Assembly (NCBI GenBank): GCA_014584315.1
Contig: JACTNA010000018.1
Span: 62,001 to 126,000, forward strand
Source: Planctomycetota bacterium
Lineage (GTDB): Bacteria; Planctomycetota; Phycisphaerae; Phycisphaerales; UBA1924
DNA length: 64,000 bases
Direction of reading: 5' to 3'
Part shown: positions 8,660 through 16,060 of the stretch, one piece after another
How the letters are laid out: every line of letters starts with the position of its first letter
Numbering within the stretch: position 1 is the first letter of the stretch
Made by a program: the position numbers and the translations under genes
Notes under the pieces: model-generated
The model's input: the letters and a program-made list of their open reading frames with translations, nothing else
What the model was told of the DNA's origin: nothing
Database searches by the model: none

Positions 8660-9445
8660 GTGGCCCGCCCCACGCGCAACGACGCCGAACTCCTCTGCGA
8701 ACGCTGCGGCTACTGCGTCGAGGGCCTGCCGACCGACAGCCCCTGCCCCGAGTGCGGCCGGCCGATCGCCGAGAGCCTGCCGGAGAAGCGGACGGGCAGC
8801 CCGTGGCAGCGCGATCCCGGGTTTGCGTCGTTCGTTCGCACGCTCGTCCTGTCGGCCTGCCGGCCGCGAAGTCTGTGGAGCAGACTGCGGATCGAGTGGT
8901 ACGAATCGTGGCGGTTGTTGCTCCGTGTCCTGCTCTTTGCCGCCATGCTGCACGGCATGGGCCTGATAGCGCGAGTAAGACTTGACGAATGGACCCGGAC
9001 GGATCCTGATCCGACCCGGGACCTCTTCACGTTGATCCCGTTCATTCTCTTGGGCATGCTGTTCGACGCCGTATCCGGCCTGATGCTCGCGATCCCGCTC
9101 TTCATTCCTCTCTTTCTGCTGACGATGATCGAACTCACGGGGCTTCGAATCATCGGCCGCGTTCGTCGGTATCGCATCGGCAAGACTTCGGCCACGACGA
9201 TCTGCGCTTACGCCGCGGTCGGCTGGGTTGTCGGTGGCGTGCTCGTCTACCTCGCCGCCTGGACGGCGTTTGTGGTCGATCACTCCGTTTCGTTTCCGTC
9301 CAGTCGGCTCGCCCGTGCGTTTGCGGGCGCAGTCGAGTATCTTCCACTCCTCGCCTTCGCCGTCGGCCTCCTCTGGTTCGAGACCCTCTGCTGGCTCGGC
9401 ATGCGTCGGCTGCGCTATGCGAACCGCTCGAACCAGATGGCATGA
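8660..9445 (+). CDS. Zinc-ribbon multi-pass membrane protein (copy A)
   Basis: A 261-residue protein starting at GTG 8660. It opens with a zinc ribbon (CERCGYCVEGL ... CPECGRPI, about residues 13-38) and a conserved stretch PEKRTGSPWQRDP. About five hydrophobic segments follow (LLLRVLLFAAMLHGMGLIA, LIPFILLGMLFDAV, LMLAIPLFIPLFLLTM, ICAYAAVGWVVGGVLVYL, LPLLAFAVGLLWF), so it is an inner-membrane protein with a cytoplasmic ribbon. The next gene is a paralogue with a near-identical ribbon; the two overlap by 4 nt (ATGA), pointing to duplication within an operon. Function unknown; the layout recalls YIP1-like zinc-ribbon proteins, but I would not assign it. Confidence 0.82.
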   Translation: MARPTRNDAELLCERCGYCVEGLPTDSPCPECGRPIAESLPEKRTGSPWQRDPGFASFVRTLVLSACRPRSLWSRLRIEWYESWRLLLRVLLFAAMLHGMGLIARVRLDEWTRTDPDPTRDLFTLIPFILLGMLFDAVSGLMLAIPLFIPLFLLTMIELTGLRIIGRVRRYRIGKTSATTICAYAAVGWVVGGVLVYLAAWTAFVVDHSVSFPSSRLARAFAGAVEYLPLLAFAVGLLWFETLCWLGMRRLRYANRSNQMA

Positions 9446-10239
9446 GGTTTCGCTCCATGCCGCGGACAAGCGACGACAAACTCGAACTCCTCTGCGAACG
9501 CTGCGGCTACTGCGTCGAGGGTCTGCCCGCGGGCGCCAGGTGCCCCGAGTGCGCCCGGCCTGTCGCCGACAGCCTGCCGCACGCACGGCCCGGCAGTCCG
9601 TGGCAGATCGACCCGAGCGCGGCGTCGTGGTTCGCCACGAACTGGGCGACGCTCTCCCGGCCCGCGGCGACCATGCGCACGGCCCGGATCGACTCGCGCA
9701 GTTCGCGTCGCCTCCTGATCATCAACTGCTTCGCCGCGGCGGCTCCGTACGGAGTGCTCGCGGGGCTGTTCACGCTAATGGGGATCCTGCGCACGGAGGT
9801 TCTGCTGTGGGACGATGAGACACACCTCGCCAACTTCGCCCTCGGCGCGCTGTACGTCTATCTGGCGTTGTTCGGCGTCTGGGCAGCGCACTGGATCCCA
9901 CTCCTGGTGCTGCTGCTGCTCATCGCCGTGGCACTTCGTGCAATTGGGCGGCTCCGCGGCTGGCGGGTCACGCTGCCAGTCGCGATCACCATCACGGCGC
10001 ACGCTTCTGCGGCGGCCTTCCTGCTGCCGTTCCTGTTCGTCACCGGCATGACGCTTTGCTTCCTCACGGCCATCGTTCTCGGGGAGGTGGGCCTCTTCCT
10101 CGGCTCCTTCGTCGAGATGCTCGGCTTCACCGTGGTCGCAGCCCTCCCGACGTTATGCGTGCTTGTCGTTTTCTTCCGCACCGGCCTGCGCGAGTGCCGC
10201 TACGCCAACCCCAGCCGCCCCTACGATTCCCCGCCATGA
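9442..10239 (+). CDS. Zinc-ribbon multi-pass membrane protein (copy B)
   Basis: A 265-residue paralogue of the preceding gene. The zinc ribbon (CERCGYCVEGLPAGARCPECARPV) and the following GSPWQIDPS are highly similar to copy A, while the membrane part has diverged (IINCFAAAAPYGVLAGLFTLM, YVYLALFGVWAAHWIPLLVLL, FLLPFLFVTGMTLCFLTAIVL, GFTVVAALPTLCVLVVFF). ATG 9442 overlaps the stop of copy A; an ATG at 9457 is an alternative. Its stop in turn overlaps the ispG start (ATGA at 10236-10239), so the pair is co-translated with an isoprenoid gene. Confidence 0.82.
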   Translation: MRFRSMPRTSDDKLELLCERCGYCVEGLPAGARCPECARPVADSLPHARPGSPWQIDPSAASWFATNWATLSRPAATMRTARIDSRSSRRLLIINCFAAAAPYGVLAGLFTLMGILRTEVLLWDDETHLANFALGALYVYLALFGVWAAHWIPLLVLLLLIAVALRAIGRLRGWRVTLPVAITITAHASAAAFLLPFLFVTGMTLCFLTAIVLGEVGLFLGSFVEMLGFTVVAALPTLCVLVVFFRTGLRECRYANPSRPYDSPP

Positions 10240-11528
10240 ACCCGCGTCGTCCAACCCGCCCCGTCTACGTCGGCGACAGCCGCACCGGCATCGTGCAGAT
10301 CGGCGGGGGGCTGCCGGACTCGGCCGGTCGGGCGGCCGCCCCCGCGCCGGTCTCCGTCCAGACCATGACCGCCGGCTACACCCACGATGTGGACGCCTGC
10401 GTGGCCGAGATCGACCGGCTGCACGCCGCGGGGGCGGACATCGTGCGCGTGGCCGTCCCGGAGAAGAAGGACACGGCGGCCCTGCCCGAGATCCTCGCCC
10501 GCACGTCCGTGCCCATCGTCGCCGACGTTCACTTCCACTTCCAGCGTGCCCTCGAAGCGGTCGAGGCGGGCGTGCACAAGATCCGCCTGAACCCCGGCAA
10601 CATCTCCGACCGCGCCCAGGTCGTCGAGGTCATCCGCGCCTGCAAGGCCGCGGGCATCCCCATCCGCGTCGGCGTGAACGAAGGCTCGATCGTCGAGCGG
10701 CGCGACAAGCAGAAGCGGCTGAAGGAACTCGGCGCGGTCTTCAGCGAGCACAAGCACGGTTACCTCCTCGCCATCATGGTGACGAAACTGGAGGAGTACC
10801 TCGACATCTTCTACGAGGAGGACTTCCGCGACGTCGTGATCAGCGCCAAGAGCATGGACGCGGCCCTCACCATCGACGCCTACACCGAGATCTCCCGCCG
10901 CTTCGACCACCCGCTGCACCTCGGCGTCACGCACGCCGGGCCGCGCGAGACCGGGTGCATCCGCTCGGTCGTCGCGCTCGGGACGCTGCTGGCGAACGGC
11001 ATCGGCGACACCATCCGCATCTCGTACGCCTCCGACCACGTCGGCGAGGTGGAGGACGGGCTGGAACTGCTCTACACGCTCGGGCTGCGCGAGCGCAAGG
11101 GTGCGGAACTGATCGCGTGCCCGACCTGCGGGCGCATCCAGGTGGACCTCTTCACGCTCGTGCAGGACGTGCGCCGAACGCTCGCCGAGCGTGTCGACCT
11201 GCCGATCAAGGTCGCGGTCATGGGGTGCGTCGTGAACGGGCCGGGCGAGGCGGAGGGGGCCGACGTGGCCGTCTTCGCGGGCGACCGGCGCGGCATCATC
11301 TACGTGCAGGGCGAGCGCGTCGCCAACGTGCCCGAAGCGGACATCCTGCCGCGCCTGCTCGACGAGTGCCTCGCCTTCCAGGAGCGCGTCCGCCGGGGCG
11401 AGGCGCGGCTGGGCGAGAAGAAGGTGAGCATCGTGCCGCCGGACCCTCTGGGCGAACTCGGGAGCGGGTGGGAGAAGATGGCGGCGGAGCGCGCGCGCTC
11501 GACGCCGATCACCATCCGCACGACCTGA
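10236..11528 (+). CDS. ispG: 4-hydroxy-3-methylbut-2-enyl diphosphate synthase IspG
   Basis: A 430-residue [4Fe-4S] enzyme of the MEP isoprenoid pathway that converts methylerythritol cyclodiphosphate to HMBPP. The TIM-barrel half shows VSVQTMTAGYTHDVDA, PIVADVHFHFQRAL and KIRLNPGNI. The cluster-binding half shows ELIACPTCGR and VMGCVVNGPGEAEGADV, giving the three Cys and one Glu ligands. Length is normal for the bacterial short form. The ATG overlaps the upstream membrane gene, so it probably shares the promoter before 8660. Confidence 0.95.
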   Translation: MNPRRPTRPVYVGDSRTGIVQIGGGLPDSAGRAAAPAPVSVQTMTAGYTHDVDACVAEIDRLHAAGADIVRVAVPEKKDTAALPEILARTSVPIVADVHFHFQRALEAVEAGVHKIRLNPGNISDRAQVVEVIRACKAAGIPIRVGVNEGSIVERRDKQKRLKELGAVFSEHKHGYLLAIMVTKLEEYLDIFYEEDFRDVVISAKSMDAALTIDAYTEISRRFDHPLHLGVTHAGPRETGCIRSVVALGTLLANGIGDTIRISYASDHVGEVEDGLELLYTLGLRERKGAELIACPTCGRIQVDLFTLVQDVRRTLAERVDLPIKVAVMGCVVNGPGEAEGADVAVFAGDRRGIIYVQGERVANVPEADILPRLLDECLAFQERVRRGEARLGEKKVSIVPPDPLGELGSGWEKMAAERARSTPITIRTT

Positions 11529-11584
11529 TGCCCCGATGCCGCGTGCCGTGATGCTTCTCTCCGAGCCGATCCGTCTTCACGCCC

Positions 11585-12895
11585 TCAGCGTGCCCGGCCC
11601 GGCCTGGCCTGCGCGTCCAGCATCCGCGAGACCATCGCCCGCATGGCCGCGGCCTGCTCGGCGTCGATGCCCGCTTCGTCCAGGCGCACGGTGATGGCCG
11701 GGAGCCAGAACTCGCCGGCCAACTCGAAGCCCATGTCCTCCACCATGCGCCGCTCGAGGTCGGGGAAGTGGCCCGCGCCGTAGAACACGGCGACGCTCCC
11801 CGCGCCGGGCTGCTCTTCCATCACTCGGCGCAGGTCGTCGAGGACAACGGTGTTGCGATCAACGATCAGGACTTCGAGCAACCGGCCCGCCTCGCCCAGT
11901 TGCGCCTCGAGGATCTCGTCCGCCCGGGCGACCATCTCAAGCATCGCCAGTTTGGCCGTCGTGCGCATCCCTTCGTTCATGCCCACGAACCGCAGCAGCA
12001 CGCCGGCCATCCGCGCCATCATGGACTCGCCGGACAGGGCGCGGAACAACTGGCTCGCAGCGACGGCGGTGCGCTCGTCGCGGGGGGGTGCGTCGCCCGG
12101 CTCGCCTTCGCCTCCTGCTCGCTCGCCGCCCAGGAGCACCGCCTGCAACTCCTGCACGGACATGTCGCTGTTGCGCCAGTGCCGCCGGTCGTAGTTGACG
12201 CCCCGCAACTGGAACTCCAGCCCCAGCGCATCGGCCAGTTGCTGCTGAAGACCGGGATGGCGCGGCAGGTCCGGCTGAACCGAGACACGCACGCCCTCGA
12301 ACGCGAGCGTCAGGTCGGCCGCGGTTCCCTCACCCCCGGCTTCACCGTCGGAACCGAGGCTGATGATCTGGAATCCCTCCTCGCCCATGCGGACCATGAA
12401 CGGATTGCCCCACGCGTCCACCGTCGCGCGCTCGATCAATGACGGATGCACGCTCGGCAGCACGTCGCCCACGCCCCCGAGCGATGGCGGGAACGAACCC
12501 GTCTCCCGCTTCGCCGCGAGCAGCAGCATCGCGGCGTACCGAAGGCGGGCCTCGGTCTGCTCGGCCTTGAGCGCATCGCCCTCGGCCTCGCCCCCCGTGA
12601 AAGGCCGCGCCCCGCCCACGCCCTCATACAGCACGACGTCCTGGGCGTCCAGGAACGCCTGCACGTCGTCGTAGAAGGACTGGTCCGCGACGTGGACCGC
12701 GCCGACGAGATGGACGGCCGGTGCCCCCGGCCGCGTCAGTGTCCTCACCGAGAGTTCAAGGGTCGAGACAAGCCCGCCGCCCTCCTCACGCACGCGCATG
12801 TACTTCGCGGCACGCTCGCCCCCCTGCCCGAACGCCACAGGCCCAACGACCAGGCCCACCACGCCCGCGATCCACGCCGTCCGGCTCATCCGCAT
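11585..12895 (-). CDS. Exported TraB/PrgY-family protein with an embedded GspG-like pseudopilin domain
   Basis: A 436-residue protein with a signal peptide (IAGVVGLVVGPVAFGQG). Residues 61-92 (VHLVGAVHVADQSFYDDV ... VVLYEG) and the C-terminal half (ADALGLEFQLRGVNYDRRHW, DRNTVVLDDLRRVM, VAVFYGAGHFPDLERRM) match the TraB/PrgY/GumN family of metalloprotease-like proteins. Between them, about residues 112-195, lies a segment resembling the periplasmic domain of type II secretion major pseudopilins: LRYAAMLLLAAKRETGSFPP, then DAWGNPFMVRMGEEGF, IISLGSDGEAGGEG and AADL, the calcium-loop signature of GspG. It lacks the pseudopilin N-terminal helix. A GGGAG lies upstream of the ATG. Function unknown. 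Confidence 0.82.
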   Translation of the reverse strand: MRMSRTAWIAGVVGLVVGPVAFGQGGERAAKYMRVREEGGGLVSTLELSVRTLTRPGAPAVHLVGAVHVADQSFYDDVQAFLDAQDVVLYEGVGGARPFTGGEAEGDALKAEQTEARLRYAAMLLLAAKRETGSFPPSLGGVGDVLPSVHPSLIERATVDAWGNPFMVRMGEEGFQIISLGSDGEAGGEGTAADLTLAFEGVRVSVQPDLPRHPGLQQQLADALGLEFQLRGVNYDRRHWRNSDMSVQELQAVLLGGERAGGEGEPGDAPPRDERTAVAASQLFRALSGESMMARMAGVLLRFVGMNEGMRTTAKLAMLEMVARADEILEAQLGEAGRLLEVLIVDRNTVVLDDLRRVMEEQPGAGSVAVFYGAGHFPDLERRMVEDMGFELAGEFWLPAITVRLDEAGIDAEQAAAMRAMVSRMLDAQARPGRAR

Positions 12896-12996
12896 CGCTC
12901 GCTCCCATCTGCCGTGCTTCGCGCACCGCGCACCCGGTGTACCGCCCACGCCGGGGATGAGATGCCGCCTTGGGCATCGAATCTCCGGATGGCAGG

Positions 12997-15105
12997 TCAT
13001 GCGCCCGCGAGCGTTGCCACCCTCCCCGCAACGACTCCCCGAACCCTCGCCGCGCACGCGACCGCCCTGCGTCGCACCCGCTCGTCGCTCTCGCTCCGGG
13101 ACAGCCGGACGACCTCGGATGCGAGTTCCGTCCATCGCTTCGCGCCCGCCGATCGCCCGTCGATGGTCAGTGCCCGCGACGCAAGCCAGACCCCCGCGAG
13201 CCGGTGCCCCGGCCGTTCGTCGCGCAGCATCTCTCCCAACTCGACCGCGGCCTCGTGCCCATCGCCCAGCACGAGCATCGCCCGCAGCGCGTTCGCGCGG
13301 ATTCGGTGGTGCCCATCGCTCTTGAACTCGACCAGCGACTCCCGCTCCCGTGCCACCGACTCGTGTCCCGCGAACTCGGTGCGCGCGCGCCGCGCTCGCT
13401 TCGCCAGCGCCTCGACCGCGTTGGCGCGAACCCGGGCGTCCGGGCGCGAGAGACACGAGTTGAGCGCTCCCGCCACGTTCGGCGGCGCGCCCGGATCGCC
13501 CAGCGCGGCGACGGCCGTCGCGACCTCGCGGTCGGTCGCTCCGGCTCCGCCCGCGGCCAGCGTGAGCAGCGCATCCGCGAGACGCCGGTGCAGTCCGAAA
13601 CGCCGGACCACACCGATCGCCCGCAGCCGCTGCGCCTCGGACGCCTGCACCAGCAGCCCCCGCAGCATCGACACCAGTTCATCCGGGTTCGACGCGAGGA
13701 GCCGACGCGCCGCGAGCCGGGACGACGCCGAGTCCGGGTCGAGCGGGTCCAGCCGGTCATGGTCCGCCTCGGCGATCAGGCGGACGCACCCATGCGGCGA
13801 CAGGCAGAGCCGACCAGCGAACCGCCGCCGCGCGGCATCCGATGGGCGCGGCCCGCTCGACGGCGTCCCGACCGCCGACCACAGCAACGCCGCCGTCCGC
13901 GCCACGATCGGGTCCGGGTCCAGGCAGTAGTCCGGCAGGTCGGAAGCCGAGGCCGCCCGCGCCGCGGCGAAGCGGACCGACGGTTCAGGGTCGGTCACCA
14001 GCGGCCCCAGGACCGCCGACCGTGTCGCCTCGTCCAGGTTCAATGCCTCGACAAACGCCGAAACGCCCACTCTCGCCGCGGCGGACAGCCTGCCCAGTCC
14101 CGCGCCATCAGGCAGCACCCCCCCCGCACTCACGACGCGCGTGCGCGAGCCCTCGACTCCCGCCACCGCCCGCGTCCGAACCTGCACCCGGCGGACGCGC
14201 CCACGACGCGCCGGTCTCGCGAGCAGGTGCCACGAACGAAGCACGGCCTCGTGCTCCGCCACCGACTCGGCCCGGCTCAGACGCTCGAGCGCGACCGGCG
14301 CGACGGCCCGATCGGCCAGCCACCACAAGGCCAGCCGTCGAGCCACCGCCGAATCCGAACGCCGCAGCGCGGCCCGCATCCCCGCGTGGTCGTCGCTCGA
14401 ACGCAACTCCGAGGCAAGCCGTGCACGCCCGGGACCGAGCCGATCCGCCTCGAACGGCCTCGGCAAAAGCACCAACGCGCACAACGCGAGGTGGCGCGTG
14501 CGACGGATCGAGGCCCCCGCCATGCACCTCGCGACGATACCGGCGAGATCATCGGCTGCGTCGGCGGCATCCGGCGCACCCGGGTCCATCGGCCGGGCCA
14601 GCACATCACCCGGCGCATCGGCGCCAAGCAGCGCTCGCGACTCGACGCCCGACGCCCGTGCGCACAGCCTCAGCAGACCCGCCCCCGCCGCAGCCGCGAT
14701 CCGGCGGTCGGCATCGCCAAGCATCTCGCCCAGCAGCGGCGCGAGCGATGGATCGCCGGACTCCTGGGCGACCCGAACGGCCGCGTACCGCGTGGCAGGA
14801 TCGCCGTCCGACCCGACCTGCCGGAGCGCCTCTTCCCACCGCCCACGACCGACGGCCAGGCTCGTTCGGCGCAAGCACGACCCGAATCGCCGCCAGTTGC
14901 GAGCCACTTCAACCAACGCCCGGGCCGCCACCTCGCGCCGTGCCGACGAGGCCCGCTCGGGGACCAGCGCCAGTTCGATCAGTTCCGGGCCGAGGGCCTC
15001 CAGGTCCTCGTCCGACGCCGCGCCGACGGCCTGGGCGAGCGCACCCAACCTCCGCCCGGGGCTGAGTTTGCGCCATGCGTCGATGCGGGCGTCAAGGCCG
15101 GCCAT
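12997..15105 (-). CDS. HEAT-repeat protein
   Basis: A 702-residue, Ala/Arg/Leu-rich protein made almost wholly of helical pairs of the HEAT/PBS-lyase type: for example SSARREVAARALVEVARN, DPATRYAAVRVAQESGD, DRRIAAAAGAGLLRLCA, EPSVRFAAARAASASD, RPDARVRANAVEALAKRA and HHRIRANALRAMLVLGDG. No signal peptide or membrane span is seen, so it is probably a cytoplasmic scaffold. It lies about 100 nt before the TraB-like gene in the same direction and divergent from the gene at 15387. Partner unknown. Confidence 0.85.
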   Translation of the reverse strand: MAGLDARIDAWRKLSPGRRLGALAQAVGAASDEDLEALGPELIELALVPERASSARREVAARALVEVARNWRRFGSCLRRTSLAVGRGRWEEALRQVGSDGDPATRYAAVRVAQESGDPSLAPLLGEMLGDADRRIAAAAGAGLLRLCARASGVESRALLGADAPGDVLARPMDPGAPDAADAADDLAGIVARCMAGASIRRTRHLALCALVLLPRPFEADRLGPGRARLASELRSSDDHAGMRAALRRSDSAVARRLALWWLADRAVAPVALERLSRAESVAEHEAVLRSWHLLARPARRGRVRRVQVRTRAVAGVEGSRTRVVSAGGVLPDGAGLGRLSAAARVGVSAFVEALNLDEATRSAVLGPLVTDPEPSVRFAAARAASASDLPDYCLDPDPIVARTAALLWSAVGTPSSGPRPSDAARRRFAGRLCLSPHGCVRLIAEADHDRLDPLDPDSASSRLAARRLLASNPDELVSMLRGLLVQASEAQRLRAIGVVRRFGLHRRLADALLTLAAGGAGATDREVATAVAALGDPGAPPNVAGALNSCLSRPDARVRANAVEALAKRARRARTEFAGHESVARERESLVEFKSDGHHRIRANALRAMLVLGDGHEAAVELGEMLRDERPGHRLAGVWLASRALTIDGRSAGAKRWTELASEVVRLSRSESDERVRRRAVACAARVRGVVAGRVATLAGA

Positions 15106-15386
15106 GCGCGTGTCCCCTGGGGGTTCTGCCTCCTGGGTCCGAAAAAGTCGCCCAAATCATGCTACTCATTGTGGACACGGGGTGGAAGAGTCAATATCTT
15201 GGGCCGCATGTGGGGGCCTGCACAGGGCTGGCTCGGGGCTGGGTCGAGAACGGAAGACGACACGCAACCCGGGTCTACAGTCGACGCTAACTCACGTGGG
15301 GACCGGAACGGTCGCCGGGACGGAGTCCGCGCGGCCGCGACGGTGGCGTTCGGCGAACGCCCGAGCGCTCCAAGCCAGGAGAACGC
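15106..15386. promoter_or_regulatory. Divergent intergenic region
   Basis: 281 nt between divergent genes, less GC-rich in its left third. Rightward: a TCTACAGT element at 15274-15281 resembles -10 boxes elsewhere in the window, and CAGGAG lies just before ATG 15387. Leftward: TTGACT is visible on the minus strand near 15190-15197, but no matching -10 was found at a good distance. No RNA gene is recognised. Confidence 0.4.
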
Positions 15387-15929
15387 ATGGACACGCAAGC
15401 CAATCCCAGCAGTCTGCAGTCGTACCAGGTCGTCCTCTATGACAGGGCACTGCACCCGGAACTCTTCCAACTCAAGGGGCGCAAGGTCGTCAAGCACGGG
15501 GCCTACGAGTTCGAGGGCTGGCTCATGGGCGGATCGCACCTGCTCCGCTTCGAGCACGGGCCGGTCTGCGCCTGCGAACTCGTGACCGACGAGGAGCACA
15601 ACCTCCCGACGGCCGGGGTCGTGACGGCCTTCTTCTGCGCCGGTGAGCGCGACTTCGACCACAAGTTCCGCGACACTCCCGTCAACTACATGACCACGGT
15701 GCAGACGGAGACGCTGAGCGAGAACCTCTACCTCGCCACGTTCGACGAGATGGTCGAGTTCGCCCGCGAGTCCCGCGCCCTCGCCCACCGCTGGACCGAC
15801 GCCGCGGGACCGTGCCTCTCGATCCTCGACATCCAGCGCTTCAGCCGCGAAATCCACGCGCAGGCGTACCACCTGCTGGCGACGGGGGGCGTCGTGCTGC
15901 GAACCCAGACGATCTTCGAGCACGCCTGA
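15387..15929 (+). CDS. Conserved hypothetical protein
   Basis: A 180-residue soluble protein with a good ribosome-binding site (AGGAG, 7 nt before ATG). Readable motifs include VVLYDRALHPELFQLKGRK, HGAYEFEGWLMGGSHLLRFE, TAFFCAGERDFDHKF and FDEMVEFARESRALAHRW. There is no signal peptide, membrane span or known catalytic motif. I recall similar proteins only from planctomycetes. It stands alone between ileS and a divergent HEAT-repeat gene. Confidence 0.8.
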   Translation: MDTQANPSSLQSYQVVLYDRALHPELFQLKGRKVVKHGAYEFEGWLMGGSHLLRFEHGPVCACELVTDEEHNLPTAGVVTAFFCAGERDFDHKFRDTPVNYMTTVQTETLSENLYLATFDEMVEFARESRALAHRWTDAAGPCLSILDIQRFSREIHAQAYHLLATGGVVLRTQTIFEHA

Positions 15930-15966
15930 GCGACCGCCGAGAGTCGATGCCGGCGGGCGAGACATG

Positions 15967-15989
15967 GGTCTCATAGGTCGAATGAGACC
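15967..15989. repeat. Small palindrome before ileS
   Basis: GGTCTCAT at 15967-15974 pairs perfectly with ATGAGACC at 15982-15989 around a 7-nt loop, and TCATAGGT/ACCTATGG also match. No T-run follows, so this is more likely an interspersed palindromic repeat than a terminator. Confidence 0.65.
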
Positions 15990-16060
15990 TATGGCCGTTA
16001 TCCGTGGGCCGCGCTCCATACCATCCCCCCGCCCGTCCCCCACTCCCGCGAGCGACGCCC

